From positions 11,277,885 through 11,341,884 of the forward strand of contig NC_092029.1 in assembly GCF_042242105.1 (NCBI RefSeq): a DNA stretch of 64,000 bases, written 5' to 3'. Positions 35,601 through 47,700 of the stretch are shown piece by piece. This stretch comes from Pempheris klunzingeri. Lineage: Eukaryota > Chordata > Actinopteri > Acropomatiformes > Pempheridae. Positions within the stretch are counted from its first letter, which is position 1, and each line of letters begins with the position of its first letter. A model generated the notes under the pieces. It was not told the DNA's origin. It made no database searches and saw only the letters and a list, made by a program, of their open reading frames with translations. Made by a program: the position numbers and the translations under genes.

Positions 35601-38600
35601 CACAGTTTGAGTTTGAGTCGATTTATTTAGTGTGCTAATTTGTGTATTAATTACTCAAAACAAACAGGCCATAATGGGACTCTTTTGTCTCTCCTTCCCT
35701 TGCCTGAAGCAGATTCTTGCCTCATCATCCATCTTACTCTGCCTCCACAGAACGCTGCATGGCGTGAGCATATGTGTGTCTGAGAAAATGTCTGTCACTA
35801 TGAAGTATGACATACTCGGCACAGAAATCCCCATTGACTATTGAATCTTCCTCTGTAGCAGCTCTAGCTGTCAGCCTCATCCACAGAGAGCTCATTGTGC
35901 ATTTTTTTAATGCATATGTGTGTGTACATGAGGGCACTCAAGAGTCCATCCATCAGTATTCCCCGTGATACACAGACTGCTGCTACCCAAGTACTAGTTA
36001 CACGGCCTGTTCCTGTCTGTGTGAGTCGCAGTGTTGTGTGATGTCTGCTGTCATATTGGTCAGCCCATGTTAAGCTTCAGGAGTTGTATATGAGAAAAAC
36101 AGCTGTGTGTGTGTGTGTGTGCGTGTGGCCTCTTAAAACAACGATAAGATGTTTCTGTGTCCTCCCCTTCCTTGTCTTTTATCTATCTGCTATTCCGAAA
36201 AAAAATCCAAATCATTGTGTTTCATGTGTTTCATGTGTTTAGCATGTGTTCAGAGGAGATATAGATTGCACAACATGTACAGTGATGCAGTCTATTAAAC
36301 ATGAATCTTGCTTGAAGGTTCAAGGACAAGTTGTAGCACATCCACACTCAAACAGAACAATAACGGCTGCGTAAACACACACACGCACATAAGTCAGTAG
36401 CCTTAAAGCTGCATCATAATTAGGATCATGCTCGTCAATACATGCCATTAGTTTATCCATCAAAACTCATAAGAAAGCAACCACACTGGTTACTGGACAG
36501 TTTCACAGCCATGTCAATAAAGTCGTCTTACAGTGAAAATGATGAAAGTCTTATGCAACATATTTCACCAGAATTACTTGACTCAATTAATTTTCTTTTG
36601 CATAACTAATAATGTCATTTTGTCATTAGGACATAACTCAACTAATTTCACTCCAGTAAGTTGATTTGCAGACAGGCATTAAACGGAGTTGATTTAATTT
36701 TTAGAAAGAAGGCCTCTTAAAGATGGAAATTGATATGATGTTCGTAAAACTAAAAGGTTCAGTGAGATACATTTGTTAATAATGCAAATGGAAAGTATGG
36801 AAAATCACGTCAGCCATTTTTGCTCAGGGTTGGATATCAACCTGCTATATACAACACTGTCACAATATGTTATCTGTATATGTTATACCACATGTGAACA
36901 AAGAGGAAAACAGACCTGTAATTGTGCACACACTGGATTGAATGGAACAGTGTATTTTGCAGAACCCAAGTGAAATTAAAGTGCAGAAACAAGCTTACAA
37001 ATAAACCTTAGCATGTTTAAACACACACAGCAGCATGTACAGATGTGCTGTCATCCAGATATAAGAGCTACAAACTCAGCCTCCACTCAACAGCTGGTAA
37101 GTAAAAATGACTGACACTGGAAAATAAGCCTCAGAAGCGCAAGCTAATATGTTGCATCACCAATATATTTATTTGGATCGCATTTATTTGTACGGGTCAA
37201 CTATTGAATACTTGCATGCGCGTGTTCAAAAGAACAAGAGGGCACATTTAGAGAGGCCCTGCCATGCCACACAGTGAGAGGGGATTTTCGGAGTCAGTGA
37301 TGGGGATTATGAGGAATATGATTTCATACGGCTGCAGAATGGTTAATCTCCTTAAGCCATGCTGGAGTCTGCGTGCCCGTTCCTGTTACTGCCCAGTGAT
37401 GGAGGCAACAGGAGAATGAGTAGCTGAACAGACAATGTACGATGGGAATAACTTGTGTGTGTGTGTGTCTTATCCTCTAGTAAGATGGGTGTGTAGACGT
37501 GCAATTATGGATATCAGTAATTACTTGTTGCTTGCCTGTTGTTGACATTTTACTTGTTTTATAATATCAAAATGAGTCATTGTAATCTAAGTCCCAGTGA
37601 AGTGCTGCTCATACATTATGGCCACATTGCCATTTAGCTGCTGCTGTTGTTGGCCTGACTTTTCTCCTGTCCCAGACGTTGAGGTTTGTGCTGTTCTGCA
37701 CTTTTTCAGATTATAAATATAAACCTGCCATTTTCCTGTCCAAACACTTTCCCAAGACAAAAGTGGCTCTCCTGCTCCAAAAGTCCCTTTCCCAAGGTAT
37801 CTCAGTAACTGTTGTTCAGGGAGCGCTCAAACCTTTTGGTCACAAAACTACCTGCGTGTCTCCTCTGAAGGCTGCTGCCAGCTTGCATCCTGGTATATTG
37901 ACTCAGCTGTGTTTTTGACCTTCTCTTTCTCTGTGTGTGGAGGGAGACTGGGGGTGTGTGTTACTGTGCATGCTTGAGCAAGTGAAACAAGCTATTACCA
38001 TTATAGCTGTTTGATTAGGTGTGCTCTGTAGCTCACCAATTCAATCCTTGTCCAAACCTACATAGATGGAACTGACTTTCAGTGGCTTTCACTCAAATCA
38101 AATGTGGTAAAACTGAGCTGTAAAATCAAGAAACTGATCCAACATTGTTAACTAAGGCAGCAATTTATGATTCTTTTTAATTATTGTTTAACTTGCTAAT
38201 TATTTTCTTTATTAATTCATTGTTTGGTCTATAAAAGGTCATAAAACAGTGAAAAATGTCTGTTAAATTTTTCCTAAAGCTTTTGTTTGATTAATAGCAA
38301 ACACCTGAAACACTTTTCATGCCAGCTGTTCAAAAATCTCCCTAAAAACTCTGTTGTTCAGGTCGATGATTATCCCTCTGAAAGTATCTGAGCGCATCGG
38401 ATGGAGCTGTAGGGTATGAACAGTCCTGTGTAGCGATGCCAGTGTATCAGGTGACTATTATTGTGCACCTGTCAGTGGTGTCATCGGGGCTGAAGTCGTT
38501 GTAGGGCAGTTTCACTCCTGTTGGATGCACTACTGTTTGTAAAGGATCAGGTTCCTCCCTCAGAGCGATTGGCATTTTGTCTGCAGTCAGTGTTTCAAGT

Positions 38601-38949
38601 TGCACTGTTTCCACTGTAATTGTATGGAGTTGTGGTTCTTGGGGTGTAATTTTAGTCCATCTCTTTACTTGTTTTGCTTCACTTGATCCAAGTTATGGTC
38701 CCAGCGCAAGTTGTGGTTCTTCAATTTCATCAGATAAGTGGGAAATTTTGTATATCATGTATATGTGCAGATATATTTGGATTTATTTGGGTGTATATTG
38801 TGTATATTCCTGAATATCAGGCCTGTCAGATAATCTAATCTCTTTTTTGAAAGATTATATTCTCTTAAATCCTATCACATTCATAAACACTGATTCTTTC
38901 CATCTGTCTCCCTCTGCTCAATGCACCAAACCATCCTTAACTATCTCTC

Positions 38950-38976
<27 letters not shown>
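38950..38976. repeat. (AC)n microsatellite
   Basis: About 13 AC units, uninterrupted. Confidence 0.9.
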
Positions 38977-38980
<4 letters not shown>

Positions 38981-39064
38981 AAACACTCAAACAAAATTCC
39001 TTCATTTGATCTGTTAACCTCAATGAGGCCCGCAGCAGCTAACAAGGCAGCACCACATAAAAGA

Positions 39065-39084
39065 CCCCCCACCCCCCACCCCCC
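39065..39084 (-). repeat. Three C6 runs separated by single A (G-quadruplex candidate on minus strand)
   Basis: C6-A-C6-A-C6 on the plus strand gives three G6 runs with one-base loops on the minus strand, and another C6 run lies at 39171-39176. It sits at the edge of a locally GC-rich 350-bp stretch. Confidence 0.7.
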
Positions 39085-40313
39085 AGCACCTGCCTAACCG
39101 TCCTCAACCCCAACAGTGTGCCCCTACTGTATGCAGTGTCTCCCACTGTTGGGGCCTCACCTCCACTCCACCCCCCAGTGTCCTGGGACTGTTGGAAAAA
39201 CTTGGTCTGGAGGCCCAAAGGTCCTGGAAGAAGATTAGGATAGGAGGAAAGCAGGTCAATAAGCCCAGGAAGGGCTCTCGGCCTTGGGGGAGCATAGGTC
39301 CTCTGGGCCCCTGATACCCTGGAGGTCTGGAGATGAGACTGAGGGCCTTTGTTGTGGGAAGACTGAGGCAGTGATGAGTGGTCTGGATGGAAATGTCAGA
39401 TCCCCTAGGGCTGGGGGGGAAAAGAGAAATCCATCAATCTTTCTCTTTTATCAATCATTTATGAATAAGTCTGGTCTTTGTGCTGTGTCCTTCTATCTTC
39501 TCACCAATTTGGCCATTTTGTCTTTTATGCTATCTCTCCCACTCTTCCTGCCTTTATCTTTCCCTCTTTCTCCTCAGCTGCTTCTCATATACATAAAGTA
39601 AAAACAAGGTAACACAGCACAGAGACCTCACAGTTATGCAACAGAACAAACCTACCTGTGACTTCTGTCCTCCGACCATTTTGACTCCTACACACAGCTG
39701 TGGAACAAAACTCATGAATAATATAGTGGTTATTAACAAACTTTAATTTGACTGAAAAATCATTCATTATATAATTTATTATAATAGTTAATATACTTGA
39801 GGGCACTTGAAAAATGCGACCTTTCGCTAATGCAGAAAATGTAAAAAGTTTGCTGTTGCATCTGAACGCTTCAGCCTTTCTTTCTCTCTGTCAGATATAT
39901 TTAATCATTTTATCTTTTGTTACGTTTCATTTTCAGGTTGTAGCTACAGGTTATTTCACTCAAAACAGCCGGCAGATCTTAATGGTATGCGGTAACTTTT
40001 AACTGCTGAAAGCTAAACCTAGCAACAGGCAGAGTTTATTTATGGTATCATTGAAATGTTCTCGTTTGCCTTTTGTTCACTTTCATTTGACTAAACTTCC
40101 AAACCTCAGTCAGTCTTACTGTTGTATTTTACTTGCTGCATTTCCTCCTCCCCCTCCCTCTCTTCTTTTATGCATCTGTTTTTAAAGTGTTATGGGGTGA
40201 TCTGTGTGCCGTTGAGGCTGGCAAGTCAGACAGGGCTATACACAACAGAGAGAAGAAAATAGAGGCTAATTTCCTTTGGCAGACTGGCGCAGTTACATGC
40301 TTAAAATCACTAG

Positions 40314-40316
<3 letters not shown>

Positions 40317-40370
<54 letters not shown>
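40317..40370. repeat. (CA)n microsatellite, about 27 units
   Basis: Uninterrupted CA array after a single GC interruption. Confidence 0.95.
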
Positions 40371-40373
<3 letters not shown>

Positions 40374-40828
40374 GCCAGTTTTGAGCCCTCCCAGCAAGTT
40401 GACCATTCTGCAACAGTCACAACTCAGTGGCTCAATAGAAAGAGGGAGCTGAGATAGGGAGGGAGCGGAAATGAGAGGATAAGGTGGAGGCTGAGAAGGT
40501 GAGGGAGAGGATAAAAGGTAAGAATAGAAGTGTTGGAGACAACCGGAATAAAAAATGGGAGCGAAAGAAAAAGTCTGTGACTGAGAGTAAAAGAATCAGA
40601 TGCATTAAATAGATAATGACACCTTTCAATATATTCATGACAGAAAATTAAGAAAAATCAACTAAAGCGACCATTACAGCCAAAACATTGCTGCATTAAC
40701 ATGTATGTATCTGCTTTTGGACTGCACTTATTATAAAATCTATAGACTTTTCACAACCGACCTTCATCAGCACTTCAGCATCCCTGTAGCCACTGTTTGA
40801 CATTATTATTTTTTATTTCGCCTTTTTA

Positions 40829-41531
40829 AACATGAGCTCCTTTTCCACCGCAGGAACTTTTTGAAAAACCATGGCGCGTTTCCACCGAAATTACCCGGGA
40901 AAAAAATGTAGTATGGAGGAAGAACTTTTCAGATTACCCGGAATTCTTGAGGGGCGGGGCTGTGTGCTGAAGAACCCTGATTGGTGGAACACACTTGCAG
41001 CGTTCCACACTTCCGTGTTTAAGCCAGTGTGGCTGCAACCTTTGTTTATTTAATTTCTACAAGCTTCACTTCGTTTGTGTTTTGATCATTTGGAAAATGG
41101 AGCAAAAGAAGAGAAGCTACGAGAAGTGGATGGACGACGAGGTCCGGGCTCTTTTAAGTATTGGCCGAGGAAGAAATTCAGTGGGAGTTCGAGTTGGCGA
41201 CTCGAAACGACCGAGTCTATGGAAGAATAGCCAACAAGCTGGCGGAGCTAAATGTTGGGCACACACCGAAACAAATTCCTGACTTATGCAAGATTAAAAG
41301 AAGCTGAAGGACCGCAACAGTCGCAGTTCCGACCGCCGTACTAGCCTGTGGTATGACCAGCTCGACGCCATACTGGGCCACAGACCAGCATATTCTGACA
41401 CTCCCCCATACGTCATCAGCCTGATTTGAATAAATGTTGTGGTGGAAACCCAAACCACACAGATTACCAGGAATTCTTTTACCCAGGTAATAAAAGTTCC
41501 TGGAAATGTTGGTGTAAAAGAGGCTATTGTT
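40829..41531 (+). mobile_element. Decayed Harbinger-like DNA transposon with a Myb/SANT-like ORF
   Basis: The ends form an imperfect inverted repeat: AACATGAGCTCCTTTTCCACC at the left and, reversed, AACAATAGCCTCTTTTACACC at the right. Both are followed by CAGGAACTTTT and then ATTACC(C/T)GGG. A direct repeat CAGATTACC(C/A)GGAATTCTT occurs at 40930-40948 and near 41460, like transposase-binding subterminal repeats. A GC box (40951-40960) and an inverted CCAAT box (about 40979-40984) precede the ORF. Flanks TTA and TAA differ by one base, so a Harbinger-type 3-bp duplication is possible but not proven. No DDE transposase is present. Confidence 0.6.
41097..41430 (+). pseudogene. Myb/SANT-like DNA-binding protein of the Harbinger-like element, frameshifted
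   Basis: The reading starts MEQKKRSYEKWMDDEVRALL (41097 onward), then breaks near 41163. The same coding sense continues in another frame with ELATRNDRVYGRIANKLAEL and breaks again near 41302. It resumes with WYDQLDAILGHRP before a stop near 41430. The pattern (W-DEV-ALL, then R-Y-IA-KL, then W-D-LD-ILG-RP) is that of the Myb/SANT-like trihelix proteins carried by Harbinger elements. Two frameshifts make it nonfunctional. Confidence 0.6.
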
Positions 41532-41598
41532 TAAGAACGAGCAAGCATATCAGTGCTTGTGAGAGCTGAATTCTGGACGCTCTGACGGTCTTGCTAAT

Positions 41599-41651
41599 GC
41601 TGCATCTCTACTCTATATGCAGAGATGCAGCGTATGCATATCTCTATATGC
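41599..41651. repeat. Two adjacent perfect hairpins
   Basis: GCTGCATCTCT (41599-41609) pairs with AGAGATGCAGC (41621-41631) across an 11-base loop. GCATAT (41636-41641) then pairs with ATATGC (41646-41651) across CTCT. The word CTCTATATGC is also a direct repeat at 41611 and 41642. Confidence 0.7.
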
Positions 41652-41899
41652 TAACAGTGAATATATGGGTGACAAATTAAAGGAAAAAACTGAAGAGTTA
41701 TAATGCATGAAGTTGCTTACACAAAAGATTCACTGGTTACTGAATGGTTTGATGTAAATGATGTGAATCACAAAGCCTTCAGCAATTTTGGGCATTCATC
41801 AGATTTTCAGAGCGACCTTACTAAGACACTACTTAATGATGCTTTTTTTTCTTTAATTTGTCATCCATGATGGTGCGTAAAAAGTATCCTTGAATACAG

Positions 41900-41990
41900 C
41901 AGGGTTCCTGCGCCGTTCTGAAAAGTCTGGAAATGTATCTGAAATACTAAAAAGTAGTTTATAATTTACAGTTTTTGGAAGAAAACTAAA
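41900..41990. mobile_element. One-ended hAT-like terminal fragment
   Basis: CAGGGTTCCTGCGC (41900-41913), followed by a GAAAAGTCTGGAAATGTAT stretch, resembles the end of a hAT-type element common in fish. No matching opposite end was found nearby, so it would be a truncated copy. Confidence 0.35.
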
Positions 41991-42348
41991 TGTGTCTCAA
42001 TCCTACATTTACATCATTTTATCCTCCCTATTTTTGTATAAAATTGTCTTTATTTATTCATGGATATGGCATTCAAAATGAGCTGGTGGGGGACGAGGAG
42101 AGGAGAAATGGAGAGGTCAGGAGGGGAAGGGGCACGATGAAGGGAGAGGGGGAAGAAGGGAGAGGGGAGTTTATGGTAAACTGCTACTAACAACATAACT
42201 GGGTGTCCTAATTGCACAGGGTGTGTGTGTGTGTGTGTGTGAGTTAGAGAGAGTGACAGGCTCTCAAGGAAAACAGCTGGCTGCATGGCTTCTTAAGGCT
42301 CGGAGCACTAGGACGGAGGGAGCCCCCTTAACCAGCTTAGCCGTCTAA

Positions 42349-42363
42349 ACACACACACATACA

Positions 42364-42398
<35 letters not shown>
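42349..42398. repeat. (CA)n microsatellite with TACA interruptions
   Basis: An imperfect CA array of about 24 units with two CATACA interruptions. A (GT) array lies close by at about 42220-42241. Confidence 0.85.
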
Positions 42399-42401
<3 letters not shown>

Positions 42402-43740
42402 CTTGTCTCCTCACCATATGGGACCCAGCCCAGTAGGCCTTTCATGTGGTTGTGGGCTGGGGAAGGGATGGGAGGGGAGACCGTTTCAGAAGCAGGGAGG
42501 TGACACATGAGGTTCCTCAGCTTCCACTCCTCCACCTCCTCATTCTTTTGTTTCCAGTCAAATCTTGCACAAGTTGGGGTACATATCTTTATCATTGATT
42601 TCAAGCAATAGAGTGGTTTGTGGTTTGGGTTCAACCCCAATAGTTCCTTGTTCTCTGCCAGAGTTTGGGCGTTGTGCTTTGGGTGTAGTTGACTAAGTTT
42701 TGCCACATGTGCGTTTAAGCAATTAAAGGTCGCACCCCAATACTTTGTGAAAGGCCTCCTCATTCAAAACACTGATGTAATACAATTGGACAATTGGCAT
42801 TGGCTAACACTGGAACTAATCATGTAACCTCTGAATGTGTTAGAATTATATCTATAAAGTTAACATAGCTGAAGAGAAGTAGCTTTTGCAAAGAATAAAC
42901 TCCATCTTTCTTTCTCTTTTTACACTGACAACCTCACCTACAGTATTTTGAATCATGTGTTGAACTACAAAGTCCATTTTTACATAGATGTCTGGTGCCG
43001 TCCTTCCCATTTCTGCCTCTCTCTCTTCTCGTTTAATTTCTCTGCCCCATCACCCAGTCTCACACAGAAGCCCATTGTATGAGCTCACGTCTACCAGCCA
43101 CTCATAGCATAGCCCAGACAGCTTGAAATGTAGTAACACCATAAGTCACACATCTACACACACACACACACACACACACACCAGTATGCTGTAGGTGACT
43201 GGTTTTTCCTTGTGGGTCACTGGGACACTGTAAATGGCATCAGGTCACATTTCCATTTACCCATGTAAAGAGATGAATGAAGCCTTTAGTATCTTCGTAA
43301 CTGATGTAGTGTCAGTTTTCCAAACTTTGCATTTTCACACAGAAATACACATACAAATAGGCAGACACATACTTTGATATGCTTACTGTGATATGAATAT
43401 CATATCTACCTTCTGCATGAGGATCATATTCTCTCCCTCGGATGAGTGTCCGTATGTGTGTGGGGGTCTTTTCTGTATCTAGTGTCACCCTCCAGCAAAT
43501 CAGGGAGAAGAGCTTGATATTGTGGTCAGCATTAACACTGTAAAGGCATTACATGGAACTGATTAGTACCATTAAATCACTGAGGAGACAGTATTTTAAA
43601 TTAGTTAGGCTTATTACTCAATGTATTCTGTGTGGGATGTTGGAATGGGAAGTGTAATGCTTAGTTTTTTTTCCTAAAGGCAGATGGGAAATGAACTTTA
43701 ATGAAACGGAGACTCCCAGCATTTCTGTCATTTTGAACAA

Positions 43741-43870
43741 AGGTTCAAGGTTCAAGATGAGGCTCATTTATTTGTCATTGTAAACACAGTGTTACACAAT
43801 GAGCCCCTTCATACTACACGCATAGAACATACTGTATATACTGATAATTTAAAAAATACATGAATGAAAA
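43741..43870. mobile_element. Possible copy of a fish dispersed repeat
   Basis: A GTTCAAGGTTCAAG start followed by TTTATTTGTCATTGTAAACA resembles widespread teleost repeats of the form TTTATTGTCAT...ACA. The copy is degenerate and its ends are not defined. It is followed by a (GA)n array at 43869-43892. Confidence 0.3.
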
Positions 43871-43892
43871 GAGAGAGAGAGAGAGAGAGAGA
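43869..43892. repeat. (GA)n microsatellite
   Basis: About 12 GA units, uninterrupted. Confidence 0.9.
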
Positions 43893-44520
43893 GCATCATT
43901 ACTCTCACTTGTTGTGCTTCCAAGACTTGCATGTAGCATCTGACAAGAGCTGAACCCCTGAGAGATGAGGCAGACACCGCTCCTGCTGCCTGCATGTGTG
44001 GTCAGCGTGGCCTGCTACTGTCTGGTGGTGACATTTACTGATAGCACTCCCTTGCTGTCTTTTCTCTTTTCTGATTCTGTCCAGACACACATGCAAATTC
44101 ACATACTGCTGCCTCATAGTACAGCAAATCTTGTTCAGTCCCAGAACTAGTGTTGTGTATAAGACACATTGGTACTTGTTTTCATTATGTGTCTGTATTT
44201 TTCTGTCTGTGTTCATTCCTTCATCTATTCCTTTGTTTGACTGTGACTCACAAATCATGGGATACATGCATGATCAGACGTTTCTAAGCTCAATCAAACG
44301 TCCTGATTGCTTCATTCTGTGGTCTCACTGGTGCCAGACAGCGAAGCTTGTCCTCCATTTTTGTGTGTGCATTTCTCTCTGTATGCAGATCTGTGTGTGC
44401 TCCTCTGTATCCCTAATTGTGTTTATGTGTGTCTGATTGAAGGCCTTGTCGACTTTTCTCATGCTGCTAATGAGTGTGAATTTGGCATCAAATGCTGAGG
44501 AGTGTGAGAAAAGGTCGGGT

Positions 44521-44522
<2 letters not shown>

Positions 44523-44563
<41 letters not shown>
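44523..44563. repeat. (CA)n microsatellite, about 20 units
   Basis: Uninterrupted; a (GT) array of about 12 units follows 120 bp later at about 44684-44708. Confidence 0.95.
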
Positions 44564-44565
<2 letters not shown>

Positions 44566-44681
44566 TGAAGACAGAGTTAAGATGCAAGGCAACCCATGTG
44601 GCAGTGTTTTCACTCTGTCGTGTCAGTCCAAACCAAACCCATTCAACCACAGCAGCTCAGCTTCACTCTCTCTCTCTGTGA

Positions 44682-44712
<31 letters not shown>

Positions 44713-47700
44713 GTTGGCATGTTAGTGTATACTTCATATTCAGAACACTTCCTTAATGGTAATTGGCCTTTTCAGCTTTTTAAATGCGTTTTGGGGTTGT
44801 TGTGTTGTTTACTCTTTGACGCTATTGTTTTTCATATAGCTGTCAGCTATTTTTCTCCTTTGTGTTAATTTCCATGTTTTTCTTTCCGTGTGTGTCTCAA
44901 TCCTATTTTTTTTCTACCAGGAACTATTTAGGCAGGGTTATGTCAAGAGCTATGGGGAACTAGGAAATGAAAGAGTAGAGGAAGTGCATAGAGAATGAAA
45001 AGGAGGAGGAAATCCTTATTTTGTGGAAACGTGCTTGGGTGCGTTCTTGTGTTTGAATGCTGGTGCCACCAATGTTGTTGCCACTCGCTACCACTCCATT
45101 TTTCATACTGACGTGAGAAGGAGGAGTGTGAGGCATTCAGCAATGAATGGAACAGGAAAAAGGGGTTGTGAAGGAAATGAGGGACAGTGAAGTTATGATT
45201 CAGTCCACCATGAATGTATGAATTCAAAAAAATTACAGCTGTTTTAAGGACTGCAGTTGGGTTTGATGTGACCATGCACAGTAAATCAGGGTTTTGCACA
45301 AAGGGTGAAACATGTTTTTATTTGCTAAATAAAACCCTCACAAAATTCAAATGTTTAAGTAGTTTTTAAATAGTTTGTCATTTGGATAATAGGACAAATT
45401 AAAGAAAAGGCAAATATTGATATAAATTTGCAGGGAAAGTATTTTTATCAGCCATTGTACGTCTGCTCTTTTTAATGCCAACCAATCTACCTAATTTTCC
45501 TTCTTCTCTTACCAGTCTGGGTATGTAAGCTAACCTCCTCTCCCTGCCTACACTTCAAACCATTAACCACGAAATGAACCTTTTGTCAGAAATGCAGCTC
45601 CCAGCATCCTGTGGGAGATGGCGCTGTCAACTACATCCTGTTCCATTTCCTGTCCCCGTTGCCTTCCTCCCTACAACCCAGTCCCTCAATCATACACTCC
45701 GACCTCAGAGGAAAAACGCTCTTCATCGGACAGTTGTCTCATCCAATCACCTCCCTCAGATTGTTCCCCTTGATTGTTCCCTTGTCCCCGGGTAGCGTCA
45801 CCAGCCACAGGATGTGACACGTCTCTCACCGCTGTTTCCTGCTGGATTAGAAAAGTAGAACAGTAGTGATGAATTGGCCTGCGGAAAGGGATAGTCAAAA
45901 CGTTTCCGGATGCTTTGCAAGTTATGATTAAGGCAAACAATGTAAGCACTGATGCTGGGAGTTATTCACACACATAATTAACGTTTTCACTGGCTTTAAA
46001 CACACAGGAGGCCAGAGTTGATTTTATGCAGACTAACCTCACATGACGTACAGAAGACATGTGGTTGCAGGCAGCATCACAGTTACAGTCCGTCTCACTG
46101 GCCAAGCCTGTTTCCCCTTTCTTTTCTGGTTCAGTTGTTGCTTTATGATTGTGAGTGATGCTCTTGAAAGCCTTCCATAATCACATCACACACAGAAAGC
46201 TTTTTGTCCACTGGAGGACTGGAGAGGAGCTGATGGAGAGTATTGAGAGAGAAAAAAGATGAAAGGGTGATTGGAGACAGAAGGGTAAATGTAAAGATAA
46301 TGTCTTGAAGGAGTAAATAAATTTGCATTTGAAGTGTTGAGGTGGAGATTCAGGGTGAAATGAAACACAGGACTGTCAGAGCTGCACATAAACAGACCTA
46401 CCTAAAGACAAGAAAACGTGCACATGAAACTCAGGAATAAAAGTCAGGTGGACTTTAACTTTTATACGAAATTTCATTTCTGTGTTTGCAAGTTTTTTGG
46501 CCCCTGTGTTTAAATATGGAGGCCATGTTCTCCTCCATCAAACTGTCTCACATCAAGTTAAACCTGACCATTCTTCAGGCTTGATTGCCCAGCAGCTTAG
46601 CTCTACAAAGAACCTATTTCAGAAGTGTGTGTGAGTGTGTGCTTGTCTGCGTATGTGCCGATGACCCCTAACTTGATAACTGAAAGGGGCCTGAGGACCC
46701 GTTAGATGAGAGTGCAGGCCATGCTGCATCGCCCTGGCAACAACTGCCACTGGCAGATAGCATCCGCATCACCGTAGCAACCTTGGGGTTGGGAGGTTAC
46801 TGGTTAGGGGCCCCCTTGAATGCACCACTCCCTCTTCACACACACCCCTCTTTCTTTGTGACAGGTTTTTGATTGGCCAGCGTGTGTGTGGGCTCTGCAC
46901 ACGTGCAGTGAGGCGGTACAGAGGTTGCAGAGGTTGTGAGTGGGTGCGTGTTTCAGTGTGTATTCTTTTAAGTCATGTTGGGGTGCAAAGGTACTTTTGC
47001 TGTATAGGGGCCAAACTTTGCGCTAAGTTTGTAGCATTGTAGTGATCAAATAACACCATGCCTGTCAAAGGGATATCGATTTGGGGCCGGAAACAAAGGA
47101 GGAACCCCTACACAGGTAGGCGTGTTTGTATATGTGTTTCCTTGTGTGAGTTTTTTTTTTAAATTATTATTTTTTCTAGGGAACATGTGGCATTTTTTTG
47201 TACACACTCACACGTGTTCACAGCTAATTCGCTGGAAGAATAAAAAAGCTGAAAGTGAGACACTGAGCTAAATTGGGAAGAGAAATGTGTGAACAGTGTG
47301 AAAGAGAGATAGAGATAGAGATACAAAGCATGTGGTATTCAGTGTAGTATGTAGGCTGTGAGCTTGCTTTGTTCAGGCTGTAGGACTGCTGGGATGACAA
47401 GGTAAAGAGCAGCAGGAGCTGCTGGATTCTGAGATGAATGTGGGCAGAAGAGGGAATGGAAACTGATGGAAAGGTAGACGGACTAGTCACTACAGGTGAT
47501 GTTCCTTTTAAGCTCTTTAGCGCTTTATATTTGTGTTCATGATTAATGGAATGTGTGGTAACAGGTGCAATGGCCTTTCTCCTTTGATCTAAACAATGGT
47601 TTTACTGATGCTATGAAAAGCCAGTCTAGGTGGCTGTCTGTAGTAAGGTTGTGCATTGTATGATGAGTGTGTATTGTTTTAAAAGTGATGTTGATCATCT

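Larger units (their letters stand above)
25940..40828 (+). other. NHS-family intron 1, first part: no exon recognised
   Basis: About 15 kb without any supported coding exon on either strand. The content is microsatellites (27035-27083, 28012-28070, 30162-30197, 38950-38976, 40317-40370), a SINE remnant near 32.5 kb, a pyrimidine-rich tract at about 31620-31740, a C-run block at 39065 and ordinary unique sequence. Open frames up to about 140 codons are low-complexity or lie over CA arrays. Confidence 0.55.

Noticed and set aside
42308..42763. 151-codon minus-strand ORF
   Set aside because: It runs through a CA array (a Cys-Val repeat in translation) and the rest resembles no known family.
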